7,831 nt of DNA from an uncultured Myxococcales bacterium (GCA_937915965.1 CALGHC010000673.1:1-7831); one strand, 5' to 3'; numbered from the stretch's first letter, positions 1 through 7,232 are shown. Numbers and translations are program-made. The notes: a model not told the origin generated them from the letters alone.

Positions 1-1748
1 AGGTGATGAAACGCGCTGGTGCCGAGCCACGGGCGCTGACGCTGGTGCCGCTGGCGTGCGCGTCCATGCTGGCGCAGCTGCCGCTGTACACCGCAGGTCG
101 CACCTTGCTGCTCGACATCGGCGCCAACGGCACGGAGGCTGTGCTGGCAGAGGCGGGCAAGGCGTTGTTCATCCGCAGCTTGTCGGTTGGTAGCGATGAC
201 GTGCGGGAGCGCTTTGTCGACAGCTTTGACGTCGATGGGGTCGGCGGCGATCTGTTGGTCAGCCACAGCGTCCTGCTGCCGAGCGGTGTCGAACCGCGGA
301 CGCCGGACGAAGCAACGCTCAACGACGCGACGCGCGCCGCGATTTTGCCATGGCTCCGTGAGGTGCGGCAAACCCTCGCTTTTGCGGCGCGCGGTGGCCG
401 AGGCCGACCGACGCGGATAGTGCTGACTGGCGGTATGGCCCGCATGCGTGGGCTCATCGAGTACGTCGAGACCGCGTTGGGGTTGCCGGTGAGCGCGCTG
501 GACCTGAGCGGTCTCGCCATCAACCAGCTCGGCGCGGACGACATCGGCGACTATGGCGCCGCGGCCGTGGCCTTGGCGCTGCAAGGGACCGACGCGCGCA
601 CCAAGCAGCAGATGGACTTCCGGCAGGGCGAGTATGCGTTCGAGGGAGACTACCAGTTCATCCGCGAGCGGCTGCCGACGATCGCCGCGTTCGTCGTGGT
701 GGCGTTGTGCCTCGTCGGGGTGCGCACCACGATCGACTACCGCGCGCTGGTGCTCGAGAAGCAGCGGCAGGTGTCGCAGCTGCGCCAGCTCAGCAGCGAC
801 CTGACTGGCAAGAAGATGTCGACGTTTCCGAAGCTCAAGGCCGAGCTGGAGCGCCCCCTGCGCGTGGATCTGGCCAGCTATTACCCCGATGTGACGGCCG
901 TGCGGACGTTTCAGGACATCGCCAAGATCTTGAGCAAGGTGACGGAGCCGCCGGACTTCAAGCCGGGCGGACCCGCATCCGAGCGACCGCCTGGGACCCT
1001 GCACATGGCCCATGGCACGCAAGTGGCCCAGGTGGCGCCGCGCTTGTACGGCATGCCGGGCCTTGGTGGCGTGCCGGTGCGCGCGCGTATGCCGGAGCGA
1101 CGCCCAGGCAGCGGCGGGCGACCAGACCGAATCAGGCGGCCGAGTCGTCTTGGTGAGGCGACGGGCGGCGCGAGCGGCGCGGATCGGCGGCCCGACAAAC
1201 GCGGCCCGACCGGTGGGCGAGGCGATGGCGACAGCGCCGACGGTGGCGAAGGTGGCGAAGGTGGCGAAGGTGACGGCAAACAGGCCGTGTTTCTGGGCCA
1301 CAAGGTCGAGCTGCTGAGCCTCTCGATCAGCCGCAACAAGGCCTCCATGCGGGGCGACTGCGATACGCAGGACGCGCTGCTAGCCCTGCAGGAAGGCGTC
1401 AAGAAGCATCCCTGCTTCCACAAGATCAAGTCGTCGTCCGACCGCATCACGTTCCAGCGCCACAAGGGCTGGTTCCGCTTCAACGTCGGTTTTGAGGTGC
1501 GCTGCCCGGCCAAGGCGGACCTCGACAAGAAAGCGGAGGCGGCGAAGAAGACCAAAGATGCCGCGGATGGCAAGCAGGGCGCCGGAGCCGGCAAGGGTGA
1601 TGACCAGGGCGAAGGCGACGGCGAGGGCGACCAGGCCGACAAGGCGAACGCAGCCGACACGCGCGGCTCCAAGACGAAGAAGGCGGCCGGTCAACGCGGC
1701 GACAAGTCGGACAAGGGCGCCGCGGACAAGAAGGAGAACACCCTATGA
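1..1748 (+). CDS. gspL: Type II secretion system protein GspL (PilM-like), 5' partial
   Basis: Inner-membrane T2SS platform protein; the family links the GspE ATPase to GspM and the periplasm. The window opens inside the gene: the frame is open from base 3, and the visible protein starts in the middle of the actin-like cytoplasmic domain, so perhaps 150 residues are missing. Residue numbers count from base 3. Residues about 34-65 (LLDIGANGTEAVLAEAGKAL, then RSLSVGSDD) and 139-165 (RIVLTGGMARMRGL) are the phosphate-binding and GG motifs of PilM/GspL actin folds. One transmembrane helix spans about 226-243. A Pro/Gly/Arg-rich linker with a GGE triplet repeat (414-422) follows. Residues about 428-502 form a ferredoxin-like periplasmic domain (VELLSLSISRNKASMRGDCD, ending FNVGFEVRC). 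The last 80 residues are a Lys/Asp/Gly tail. The stop overlaps the gspM start (ATGA), so translation is probably coupled. The PilM-like N-terminus could suggest a type IV pilus, but the fused TM and periplasmic domain and the gspM-gspN neighbours favour GspL. Confidence 0.88.
   Translation, partial: VMKRAGAEPRALTLVPLACASMLAQLPLYTAGRTLLLDIGANGTEAVLAEAGKALFIRSLSVGSDDVRERFVDSFDVDGVGGDLLVSHSVLLPSGVEPRTPDEATLNDATRAAILPWLREVRQTLAFAARGGRGRPTRIVLTGGMARMRGLIEYVETALGLPVSALDLSGLAINQLGADDIGDYGAAAVALALQGTDARTKQQMDFRQGEYAFEGDYQFIRERLPTIAAFVVVALCLVGVRTTIDYRALVLEKQRQVSQLRQLSSDLTGKKMSTFPKLKAELERPLRVDLASYYPDVTAVRTFQDIAKILSKVTEPPDFKPGGPASERPPGTLHMAHGTQVAQVAPRLYGMPGLGGVPVRARMPERRPGSGGRPDRIRRPSRLGEATGGASGADRRPDKRGPTGGRGDGDSADGGEGGEGGEGDGKQAVFLGHKVELLSLSISRNKASMRGDCDTQDALLALQEGVKKHPCFHKIKSSSDRITFQRHKGWFRFNVGFEVRCPAKADLDKKAEAAKKTKDAADGKQGAGAGKGDDQGEGDGEGDQADKANAADTRGSKTKKAAGQRGDKSDKGAADKKENTL
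1242..1268 (+). repeat. Three tandem 9-bp repeats inside gspL
   Basis: The unit GGTGGCGAA occurs three times in a row, followed by a decayed copy (GGTGACGGC, 1269-1277). It encodes Gly-Gly-Glu triplets in the linker between the transmembrane helix and the periplasmic domain. The unit is a multiple of three, so copy-number change would keep the frame and only alter linker length. Confidence 0.85.
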
Positions 1749-2422
1749 AAGAGGGACGCATCAGCGGCGCCTTCGCGCAAATGAGTGACCGGGAGCGCAA
1801 GCTCGTCGTCGGCGGCGGCTCGCTCATGCTCGTGGCGCTGGTCGTCGTCGCGGGGCTGCTCGTGTCGCGTAAGGTGGCCGCGATGGAGGAGCAGGTCGCG
1901 GCCAACGGTGAGGCGCTGAGCAGCATCCTCGACGCGGCGCCGAGCTACCTGAAAAATCGCCGCGAAGAGAAGGCCATCGAGGAGGCGCTGACCCAGGCCG
2001 CCGGCAGCTCGCTGCAGTCGACGCTGCTGTCGATCGCCAAGGACGTGAAGTTCGAGCGAAAGTACGGCAATGACGGCACGTCGGAGGCCCGCCTCAGTGA
2101 CTTCGTGAAGTTCTCAAACGCCACGGAGATCCTCGCCGACCTCACGCAGAAGCGCGGCAAGAAGGCGCGGCGCAAGAAGAGCTCGAAGAAGAAGGCGAAG
2201 GGCGCAAAAGCTGAGCGGCAGGTCTTCCTCTCGACGATCGAGGTCGTGTTCGACCGCGTGCCTGACGGCGCGCTGTTTCAGTTCCTGGAGAAGGTCGAGA
2301 CACACAAGGACGCGCTGTTCGGTGTGTCCCTGGACATCAGCCGAGAGTCGCCCAATCACGAGCATTTCCGGGCCAAACTGCAGGTCGGCCAGTTCCGCTA
2401 CGGCGGCGGCGACGACGAGTAA
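1745..2422 (+). CDS. gspM: Type II secretion system protein GspM
   Basis: Small bitopic inner-membrane protein that partners GspL in the T2SS platform. The protein has 225 residues. Residues 13-20 (MSDRERKL) are the short cytoplasmic 'RER' segment typical of GspM/PilO proteins before the membrane helix. One transmembrane helix covers about 20-40, then a helical coiled stretch (about 42-100). A Lys/Arg-rich insert spans about 136-158 (KRGKKARRKKSSKKKAKGAK). Residues about 159-220 form a ferredoxin-like beta-alpha-beta domain (VFLSTIEVVFDRV, then FQFLEKVETHKDALFGVSLD). The ATG at 1745 overlaps the gspL stop by 4 bp and has AAGGAG at 1731-1736, 8 nt upstream, which fixes the start. GspM sequences diverge strongly, so the call rests on size, topology, fold and its place between gspL and gspN. 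The basic insert is unusual for a protein whose C-terminal part lies in the periplasm. Confidence 0.82.
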   Translation: MKEGRISGAFAQMSDRERKLVVGGGSLMLVALVVVAGLLVSRKVAAMEEQVAANGEALSSILDAAPSYLKNRREEKAIEEALTQAAGSSLQSTLLSIAKDVKFERKYGNDGTSEARLSDFVKFSNATEILADLTQKRGKKARRKKSSKKKAKGAKAERQVFLSTIEVVFDRVPDGALFQFLEKVETHKDALFGVSLDISRESPNHEHFRAKLQVGQFRYGGGDDE

Positions 2423-2487
2423 CCCCTCGTTCCTTCATCACCCGCACCAGCCGGGCGCACACGATCCGAGGCGATCGACGAACGTGC

Positions 2488-2492
2488 AGGAG
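2488..2492 (+). promoter_or_regulatory. Ribosome-binding site supporting the gspN GTG start
   Basis: AGGAG lies 5 nt before GTG at 2498. No in-frame ATG with a good ribosome-binding site lies ahead of the membrane helix, so GTG is the chosen start. The 75-bp gspM-gspN gap shows no T-rich terminator, consistent with one transcript. Confidence 0.7.
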
Positions 2493-2497
2493 CTACC

Positions 2498-4312
2498 GTG
2501 AGCGACGCCGCAACTATCACCTCCGTCGAGACCGTCGCCGAGCCCACCGGCCGCCTGCGCGCGATCGCCGCGTATACGGGATATGGCCTGTTCTTCCTGA
2601 TCGCCCTGCTGGTCGCCTTGGTGCTGACCTTCCCAAACCGCCAGCTCAAGGGTTTCGTGGAGAGTCAGGCGCGCAAGGCTGGCTACCCGGTGGCCATCGA
2701 GCGGATGGCGCTCACGGGACTCGGCGGGGTGACGTTCGAGGGGGTCAAGCTGACGCTGCCGCAGCCCAAGGGCAAAGACGGCAAGCCGACGAAGACCGCC
2801 CCGACGATCGTGCGCCTCGACAAGCTCACCGCGAGCGTGGCGTTGTGGCCGCTCATCAGGCGTGGCGAAGTGGACGCCGACTTTGGGCTGGTCGTCGGGG
2901 ATGGCGCCATCGAGGGCGGCCATGTCGTCGTGAAGCAAGGCGCGACGATCGCTGGATCGGAACGAAAACGCGGCAAGAAGCCAACGACGAGCCGCAAGAC
3001 GAAGAAGGCCAAGGGCGACAAGGACACCAAGGCCGACGTGGCTGACAAGGCCGGGGCGACCGGCCGAAAAGCGACGCTCATCGACCTGGAGATCCCCACG
3101 ATCGATCACCTCGATCTCGCCAAACTCGGCATCTCTGGACGGGTCTTGGGGTTCACTGACAAAGTCACCGGCGAGCTGCAGGGCACCCTCTCAGGATCCG
3201 TCTCGCTGCACTGGGAAGGCACCCACGAAGGCGCGCGCGGCAACATCGATCTCGAGTTGACGGACGCTGTGCTGCACAACCCAGGCGTCGCCATCGATCC
3301 GAAAGGTCCGCCGCTGCAGCTCAAAGATCTCCGGCTTGGCGTGGTCACCGTCAAGGTGCGCATCGACGAGAAGGGCCGCATCAACCTGCTCAAGTCGAAG
3401 CGCGGCGTGGACTCGTCCACAGCGGTGCACCTCGCTGGCGTCGACATCTTCGGCAAGGACCTCGAGCTGGTCGCTGAAGAGCGTGGTCACATCATCATCC
3501 CGCCTGGCCGCTCAGGCATGGCGCAGGCGCGATTGCAGGTGCACTTGGTGTTCGCCCTACCGAAGGCCAGCGACGAGGGCGCAAAATCGGGGAAAAAGAC
3601 GGCAAAGGCTGGGGCTGGAAAGAGCGCTGGCGCCGACGACGAGGCCGATGGCTCCGGTCGGGCGTCGTGGAACATGGTTCGCGAGATGATGAACGGCAAG
3701 TTCAAGCGGTTCATGCGCTCTGGCTACCTCGGGATCACCTGCGCCGGGTCGCTCAGCCGGCCCGTCTGCGCGCCGAGTCTGCCGCAGGTGACTGTGGGCA
3801 CCCGAAAGCAAGCGCGGAGTGAGGCGCGAGCCAAGGCCAAGGCGGACGGCGGCTCAAAGGCGAAGCAGGCGGCGGCGAAGCTGGAGAAGCAGAAGGCGAC
3901 GCTCGCTGCGGCAGCCAAGCTCGCAGAGGAGGCCAAGCAGAAGGCCGCGGACGCCCAGAAAACCGCGGAGAAGCCGGCCGAGAAGTCGGTCGAAGGCAAG
4001 AAGGTGAAGTTCGAGCCCGCCGTTCGACCAGGCGCGCAGACGGCGCCGGTGCCGCGCACGGGGGACGAAGCGAAGCGTGGGGTCAAGGTCCAGCAGCGCA
4101 ACGAGAAGAAGTCCGGCGATCAGGGCGATGAGGAGGACGAGGAGGAGGCCGAGCAGCCGCTCGAAGGCGACGAAGGCGACGAGGACGACGAGACCCAGGC
4201 CAAACGAAAGGCAGCGGCGGACAAGAAGAAAGCCCTCGCAAAGAAAAAGAAAGACCGGGCCGCTGGGGACGAGGACGGCGACGAGCCGGAAGAGGCTGAG
4301 GAGCGGGAGTAA
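2498..4312 (+). CDS. gspN: Type II secretion system protein GspN with long charged C-terminal extension
   Basis: 604-residue inner-membrane/periplasmic T2SS accessory protein; deltaproteobacterial GspN proteins resemble AsmA domains and are usually near 300 residues. One transmembrane helix spans about 25-45. It leads into the family-like stretch FPNRQLKGFVESQARKAGYP and a 'gl.gv.f.gv.ltlP' beta motif at about 71-87. The periplasmic beta-rich body runs to about residue 432 and is broken by two Lys-rich, low-complexity inserts (about 155-190 and 355-390). Near the end of the body, Cys415 and Cys424 bracket a conserved-looking AGSLSRPV segment and could form a disulphide. Residues about 436-604 are extra: an Ala/Lys/Glu coiled-coil-like part (438-498), an acidic cluster (about 544-565) and a Lys-rich end. 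Base composition matches the neighbours, so no recent transfer is evident. It starts with GTG 75 bp after gspM and looks like the last T2SS gene here. AsmA-like protein of unknown role is the fallback call. Confidence 0.82.
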   Translation: MSDAATITSVETVAEPTGRLRAIAAYTGYGLFFLIALLVALVLTFPNRQLKGFVESQARKAGYPVAIERMALTGLGGVTFEGVKLTLPQPKGKDGKPTKTAPTIVRLDKLTASVALWPLIRRGEVDADFGLVVGDGAIEGGHVVVKQGATIAGSERKRGKKPTTSRKTKKAKGDKDTKADVADKAGATGRKATLIDLEIPTIDHLDLAKLGISGRVLGFTDKVTGELQGTLSGSVSLHWEGTHEGARGNIDLELTDAVLHNPGVAIDPKGPPLQLKDLRLGVVTVKVRIDEKGRINLLKSKRGVDSSTAVHLAGVDIFGKDLELVAEERGHIIIPPGRSGMAQARLQVHLVFALPKASDEGAKSGKKTAKAGAGKSAGADDEADGSGRASWNMVREMMNGKFKRFMRSGYLGITCAGSLSRPVCAPSLPQVTVGTRKQARSEARAKAKADGGSKAKQAAAKLEKQKATLAAAAKLAEEAKQKAADAQKTAEKPAEKSVEGKKVKFEPAVRPGAQTAPVPRTGDEAKRGVKVQQRNEKKSGDQGDEEDEEEAEQPLEGDEGDEDDETQAKRKAAADKKKALAKKKKDRAAGDEDGDEPEEAEERE

Positions 4313-4367
4313 CGCGCGGCTTTTGCAGCCTGCCGCAAGGTGGTACATCGCCTGCCTCGAAGCCAAC

Positions 4368-4373
4368 AGGAGG
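4368..4373 (+). promoter_or_regulatory. Ribosome-binding site of the cystathionine beta-synthase gene
   Basis: AGGAGG, a full consensus match, lies 4 nt before the ATG at 4378 and decides the start. The 65-bp gspN-cbs gap contains no clear terminator. Its best promoter-like element, an extended -10 TGGTACATC at 4341-4349, is weak, so it is unclear whether cbs is read from gspN or has its own promoter. Confidence 0.75.
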
Positions 4374-4377
4374 CACC

Positions 4378-5748
4378 ATGCGCGGCATCTACCAGAACGT
4401 CCTTCACGCCATCGGCGACACCCCTCTCGTGCAGCTCAACAAGATCGTTGGCCGCCACGACGCCCGTGTGCTCGCCAAGCTCGAGTTCATGAACCCGGGC
4501 GGATCGGTCAAAGACCGCATGGCGCTGCACATCATTGAAGAGGCCGAGCGCTCGGGCGCGCTGAAGCCTGGCTCGGTGATCGTGGAGAATACGTCGGGGA
4601 ATACGGGCGTCGGCGTCGCGATCGCGGCGGCGGTGAAGGGCTACCGCTGCATCTTCACGATGCCGGACAAGATGAGTCAGGAGAAGGTGCGACGCCTGCG
4701 TGCGTTTGGTGCGGAGGTGGTGGTGACGCCGACGGCGGTGCCGGCCGAACATCCCGACAGCTACTACGAGACGGCGAAGCGGATCTTTCGGGAGACGCCG
4801 AACGCCTTCATGCTCAACCAGTACCACAACAAGCTGAACATCGAGGCGCACGCGCTGAGCACCGGCCCGGAGATCTGGGAGCAGACCGGCGGCAGCTTCG
4901 ACGTCTTCGTCGCCGGCCTCGGCACCGGCGGCACCATGAGCGGCGTGGCGCGCTACCTGAAATCTCAAGACCCAGACGTGCGCACGGTCGGCGTCGACCC
5001 GATGGGTTCGATCTACTACAGCCAGTTCCACACCGGCGTGCCCTCCGAGCCACACACCTACAAAGTCGAGGGCATCGGTGAAGACATGGTCTGCGGCGCG
5101 CTTGAGTTTGATCACATCGACGACATCATGCAGGTCAACGATCGCGAGTGTTTCCACATGGCGCGGCGCTTGTGCCGGGAAGAGGGCATCTTCGGTGGCG
5201 GCAGCTCTGGTGGCGCCGTGCATGTGGCCGCGAATCTGGCGCGCGAGCTGGGTCGTAACCACACGATCGTGGTGCTGCTGCCGGACTCGGGTGCGCTCTA
5301 CTTGTCGAAGTTCTTCGACGATCAGTGGATGAAAGAGGGCGGATTCTTCGACGCAGAGCCGGCCGCCCAGTCTGTGGCCGACCTGATGCGGCGCAAGAGC
5401 CACGTCGTGTTCACGGCCACCGAGGACGAGACCGTCGGCGACGCGATGGTGCGGATGAAGCGCGAAGGCATCAGCCAGATGCCGGTGGTGGGCGGAGACG
5501 GAGAGCCCGTGGCGATGGTGCACGAGATCGACCTGCTCAACGCGATGCTCGACGGCAAGGCGAAGAAAGACGACCGCATCGGCGACCTCGCTACCGAGCT
5601 GCAGGGTGTCATCGCGCCGAGCGCCGGGCTCGATCAGCTGCAGGCGATCTTGACCCAAGACAACGTCGCGGTGGTCGTGGACCATGGCAAGTTGCACGGC
5701 ATCATCACCAAGATCGACCTCATCGAGTACCTCTCGACGTTTGGCTGA
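4378..5748 (+). CDS. cbs: Cystathionine beta-synthase (PLP domain plus CBS-domain pair)
   Basis: Condenses homocysteine and serine to cystathionine in the cytoplasm, the first step of reverse transsulfuration. The protein has 456 residues and a fold-type II PLP enzyme layout. Lys45 in NPGGSVKDR is the expected Schiff-base lysine. NTSGNTG (71-77) is the substrate-binding Asn loop. GTGGT (182-186) holds the PLP phosphate. Ser276 in GGGSSGG is expected to contact the pyridine nitrogen. The stretch LLPDSG...YLSKFFDDQWM (around 301-315) is characteristic of CBS rather than plain cysteine synthase. Two CBS domains follow (about 331-390 and 398-456), a likely regulatory adenosyl-ligand site. There is no N-terminal haem-binding extension, so it resembles non-haem bacterial enzymes of about 460 residues. 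The next gene supplies the second pathway step. A cysteine synthase carrying CBS domains is the main alternative, but the downstream lyase argues against it. Confidence 0.9.
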   Translation: MRGIYQNVLHAIGDTPLVQLNKIVGRHDARVLAKLEFMNPGGSVKDRMALHIIEEAERSGALKPGSVIVENTSGNTGVGVAIAAAVKGYRCIFTMPDKMSQEKVRRLRAFGAEVVVTPTAVPAEHPDSYYETAKRIFRETPNAFMLNQYHNKLNIEAHALSTGPEIWEQTGGSFDVFVAGLGTGGTMSGVARYLKSQDPDVRTVGVDPMGSIYYSQFHTGVPSEPHTYKVEGIGEDMVCGALEFDHIDDIMQVNDRECFHMARRLCREEGIFGGGSSGGAVHVAANLARELGRNHTIVVLLPDSGALYLSKFFDDQWMKEGGFFDAEPAAQSVADLMRRKSHVVFTATEDETVGDAMVRMKREGISQMPVVGGDGEPVAMVHEIDLLNAMLDGKAKKDDRIGDLATELQGVIAPSAGLDQLQAILTQDNVAVVVDHGKLHGIITKIDLIEYLSTFG

Positions 5749-5782
5749 TCGCTCCGGGATCTGACGATTCGCGCCCGCTTCC

Positions 5783-5804
5783 AGCCCACAAACTCGGGCT
5801 TTTT
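5783..5804 (+). promoter_or_regulatory. Terminator-like hairpin between the two transsulfuration genes
   Basis: AGCCC (5783-5787) can pair with GGGCT (5796-5800) around an 8-nt loop, followed by TTTT (5801-5804). The stem is only 5 bp and the T-run is short, so it is at best a weak terminator or attenuator. It ends beside the TGGAG ribosome-binding site of the next gene, so folding could also affect translation initiation. Confidence 0.35.
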
Positions 5805-5808
5805 GGAG
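5804..5808 (+). promoter_or_regulatory. Ribosome-binding site fixing the gamma-lyase start
   Basis: TGGAG lies 6 nt before ATG at 5815. An in-frame TTG at 5803 would add four residues (MEIV), but it overlaps this ribosome-binding site and has none of its own. ATG at 5815 is therefore the better start; homologous enzymes also begin shortly before a motif like FETRAIHAG. Confidence 0.65.
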
Positions 5809-5814
5809 ATTGTT

Positions 5815-6999
5815 ATGGACTGGACGACCAGCAAGTTTGAGACCCGCGCCATCCACGCTGGCCAAGAGCCCGACGAGAAGACGGGCGCGGTGATCGTGCC
5901 GATCTACCAGACGTCAACGTTCGCTCAGCCGAGCCCTGGTCAGCACCTGGGCCACGAATACACGCGGACCTCCAACCCGACGCGCGACGCCCTGCAAGAG
6001 GCCCTGGCGGCCTGTGAAGGCGGCGAATTCGGGCTCGCGTTCGCCTCGGGCCTCGCCGCGACGAACGCGATCATCGCGACGCTGAGCGCGGGCGATGAGG
6101 TCCTCGCGATGGACGACATGTATGGCGGCACGTTTCGCCTCTTCGACAAGGTCTGGCGCCGTCACGGCCTCCAGTTCGTCTACGCCGACTTGCGCGACAC
6201 CGACGCGTTTGACGCCGCCGTCAGCGAAAAGACCAAGCTGTTGTGGCTGGAGACGCCGACCAACCCGATGATGAAGCTGGTCGACATCGCGGCGCTGGCG
6301 GAGAAGGCCCACGTGCGTGGCATCACGGTGGTCGTCGACAATACCTTCGCCACACCGTACCTGCAGAGCCCGTTGGCCCTGGGCGCCGACATCGTCGTGC
6401 ACTCGACCACGAAGTACATCGGCGGCCACAGCGACTCGGTCGGCGGCGCGGTGGTGACGAGCGACGAGGGGCTGCGCGACGCGGTGATGTTCAACCAGAA
6501 CGCCTCCGGCGGCACGCCTGGCCCCTTCGATTCGTGGCTGACGCTGCGCGGCCTGAAGACCCTCGCCGTGCGGATGGAGCGCCACTGCGACAACGCGGAG
6601 CAGGTCGCGGCCTTCCTCGAAGCCGACCCGCGCGTCTCGCAGGTGATCTATCCAGGCCTCGCCAGCTTCCCGCAGCACGATCTGGCCAAGCGCCAGATGA
6701 CGCGATTTGGCGGCATGGTGTCGATGGTCCTGCAGGGTGGCATCGACGAAGCGCGCGTGTTTCTGGAGACGGTGCACGTCTTCTGTCTGGCGGAGAGCCT
6801 GGGTGGCGTGGAGAGCTTGATCGAGCATCCCGCGATCATGACCCACGCCTCGATCCCGGCCGAGAAGCGCGCCGAGCTCGGCATCTCGGACAGCTTGATC
6901 CGCCTGAGCGTCGGCATCGAGCACATCGACGACTTGCTCGCCGACCTGAAGCGCGGCTTGGACGCGGCGTTCGGTCCCCTCGCCACGACGGGACGGTGA
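5815..6999 (+). CDS. Cystathionine gamma-lyase / gamma-synthase family PLP enzyme
   Basis: 394-residue fold-type I PLP enzyme of the Cys/Met metabolism family, the usual length. Visible motifs: TRAIHAGQ near the N-terminus; YTRTSNPTRDALQ (the Tyr and Arg that bind the PLP phosphate of the neighbouring subunit); ASGLAAT; ETPTNP; VVDNTFATPYLQ; and HSTTKYIGGHSD with the Schiff-base Lys200. ESLGGVESLIEHPAIMTHAS (Glu327 first) and GISDSLIRLSVGIE are shared by gamma-lyases and gamma-synthases. It lies 66 bp after a cystathionine beta-synthase gene, so the best reading is gamma-lyase: cystathionine to cysteine, 2-oxobutyrate and ammonia. Gamma-synthase activity (O-acyl-homoserine plus cysteine) cannot be excluded from sequence, and many enzymes do both, so no symbol is given. 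It probably shares a transcript with cbs, modulated by the small hairpin before it. Confidence 0.88.
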   Translation: MDWTTSKFETRAIHAGQEPDEKTGAVIVPIYQTSTFAQPSPGQHLGHEYTRTSNPTRDALQEALAACEGGEFGLAFASGLAATNAIIATLSAGDEVLAMDDMYGGTFRLFDKVWRRHGLQFVYADLRDTDAFDAAVSEKTKLLWLETPTNPMMKLVDIAALAEKAHVRGITVVVDNTFATPYLQSPLALGADIVVHSTTKYIGGHSDSVGGAVVTSDEGLRDAVMFNQNASGGTPGPFDSWLTLRGLKTLAVRMERHCDNAEQVAAFLEADPRVSQVIYPGLASFPQHDLAKRQMTRFGGMVSMVLQGGIDEARVFLETVHVFCLAESLGGVESLIEHPAIMTHASIPAEKRAELGISDSLIRLSVGIEHIDDLLADLKRGLDAAFGPLATTGR

Positions 7000-7037
7000 C
7001 AGCGCACGCCTAGGTGCCGACGGCTCAGGTTGCCAGC

Positions 7038-7045
7038 TTTTTTTT
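7038..7045 (+). terminator. T8 tract after the gamma-lyase gene, possible transcription end
   Basis: Eight consecutive T residues occur 38 bp after the lyase stop, preceded by the GC-rich sequence GCCAGC. This is the right place and base pattern for a terminator. However, the best upstream stems are short (GCAC/GTGC at 7004-7017; GGC/GCC at 7022-7034) and do not make a convincing classical hairpin. Low-confidence call. Confidence 0.35.
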
Positions 7046-7202
7046 CACGATCAGTAGATCGGACCAGCGCTCCGCGCGTCGATGCTCTTGCGGTGGCCTC
7101 GACTCGCCTTGACCGGTGTCCTTTGTCGAGCGTGGGCACCACGATCCGCATTGTCGGCGCGAGCGCTGAAAAAACAGGGCTCGCAGGTCGGCCATGCGTT
7201 GC

Positions 7203-7232
7203 TTGACGAGAGCGAAGACCGGGACATAGCAT
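7203..7232 (+). promoter_or_regulatory. Putative sigma70-type promoter for the membrane-protein gene
   Basis: TTGACG (7203-7208, five of six matches to TTGACA), an 18-nt spacer and TAGCAT (7227-7232, four of six to TATAAT, keeping the first T, the A and the last T). Transcription would start near 7239, giving a leader of about 76 nt. It is the only reasonable promoter I found in this region. The elements sit inside the inverted repeat at 7205-7247. Confidence 0.4.

Noticed and set aside
2462..2477. CGATC/GATCG 5-bp hairpin upstream of gspN
   Set aside because: Short stem, no T-run, and not close enough to mask the ribosome-binding site; consistent with chance in GC-rich DNA.
4320..4336. TTGC...GCAA inverted repeat after gspN as a terminator
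   Set aside because: Only 4 bp pair and no T-run follows.
4341..4356. Sigma54-like -24/-12 element (TGGTAC then CTGC with correct GG-GC spacing) before cbs
   Set aside because: The predicted transcript start (about 4367) would fall at the ribosome-binding site itself, leaving almost no leader; several consensus positions also mismatch.
5803..5814. TTG at 5803 as the gamma-lyase start
   Set aside because: It overlaps the ribosome-binding site that serves ATG 5815, and has none of its own.
4120..5865. 581-codon open frame on the reverse strand across the end of gspN and all of cbs
   Set aside because: The opposite strand encodes a motif-perfect cystathionine beta-synthase. The reverse product is His/Arg/Val-rich with no family motif, as expected for a GC-rich antisense shadow.
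5914..6924. 336-codon reverse-strand open frame over the gamma-lyase gene
   Set aside because: Same antisense shadow pattern (His/Arg/Val/Asp-rich, no recognisable domain) opposite a clear enzyme gene.
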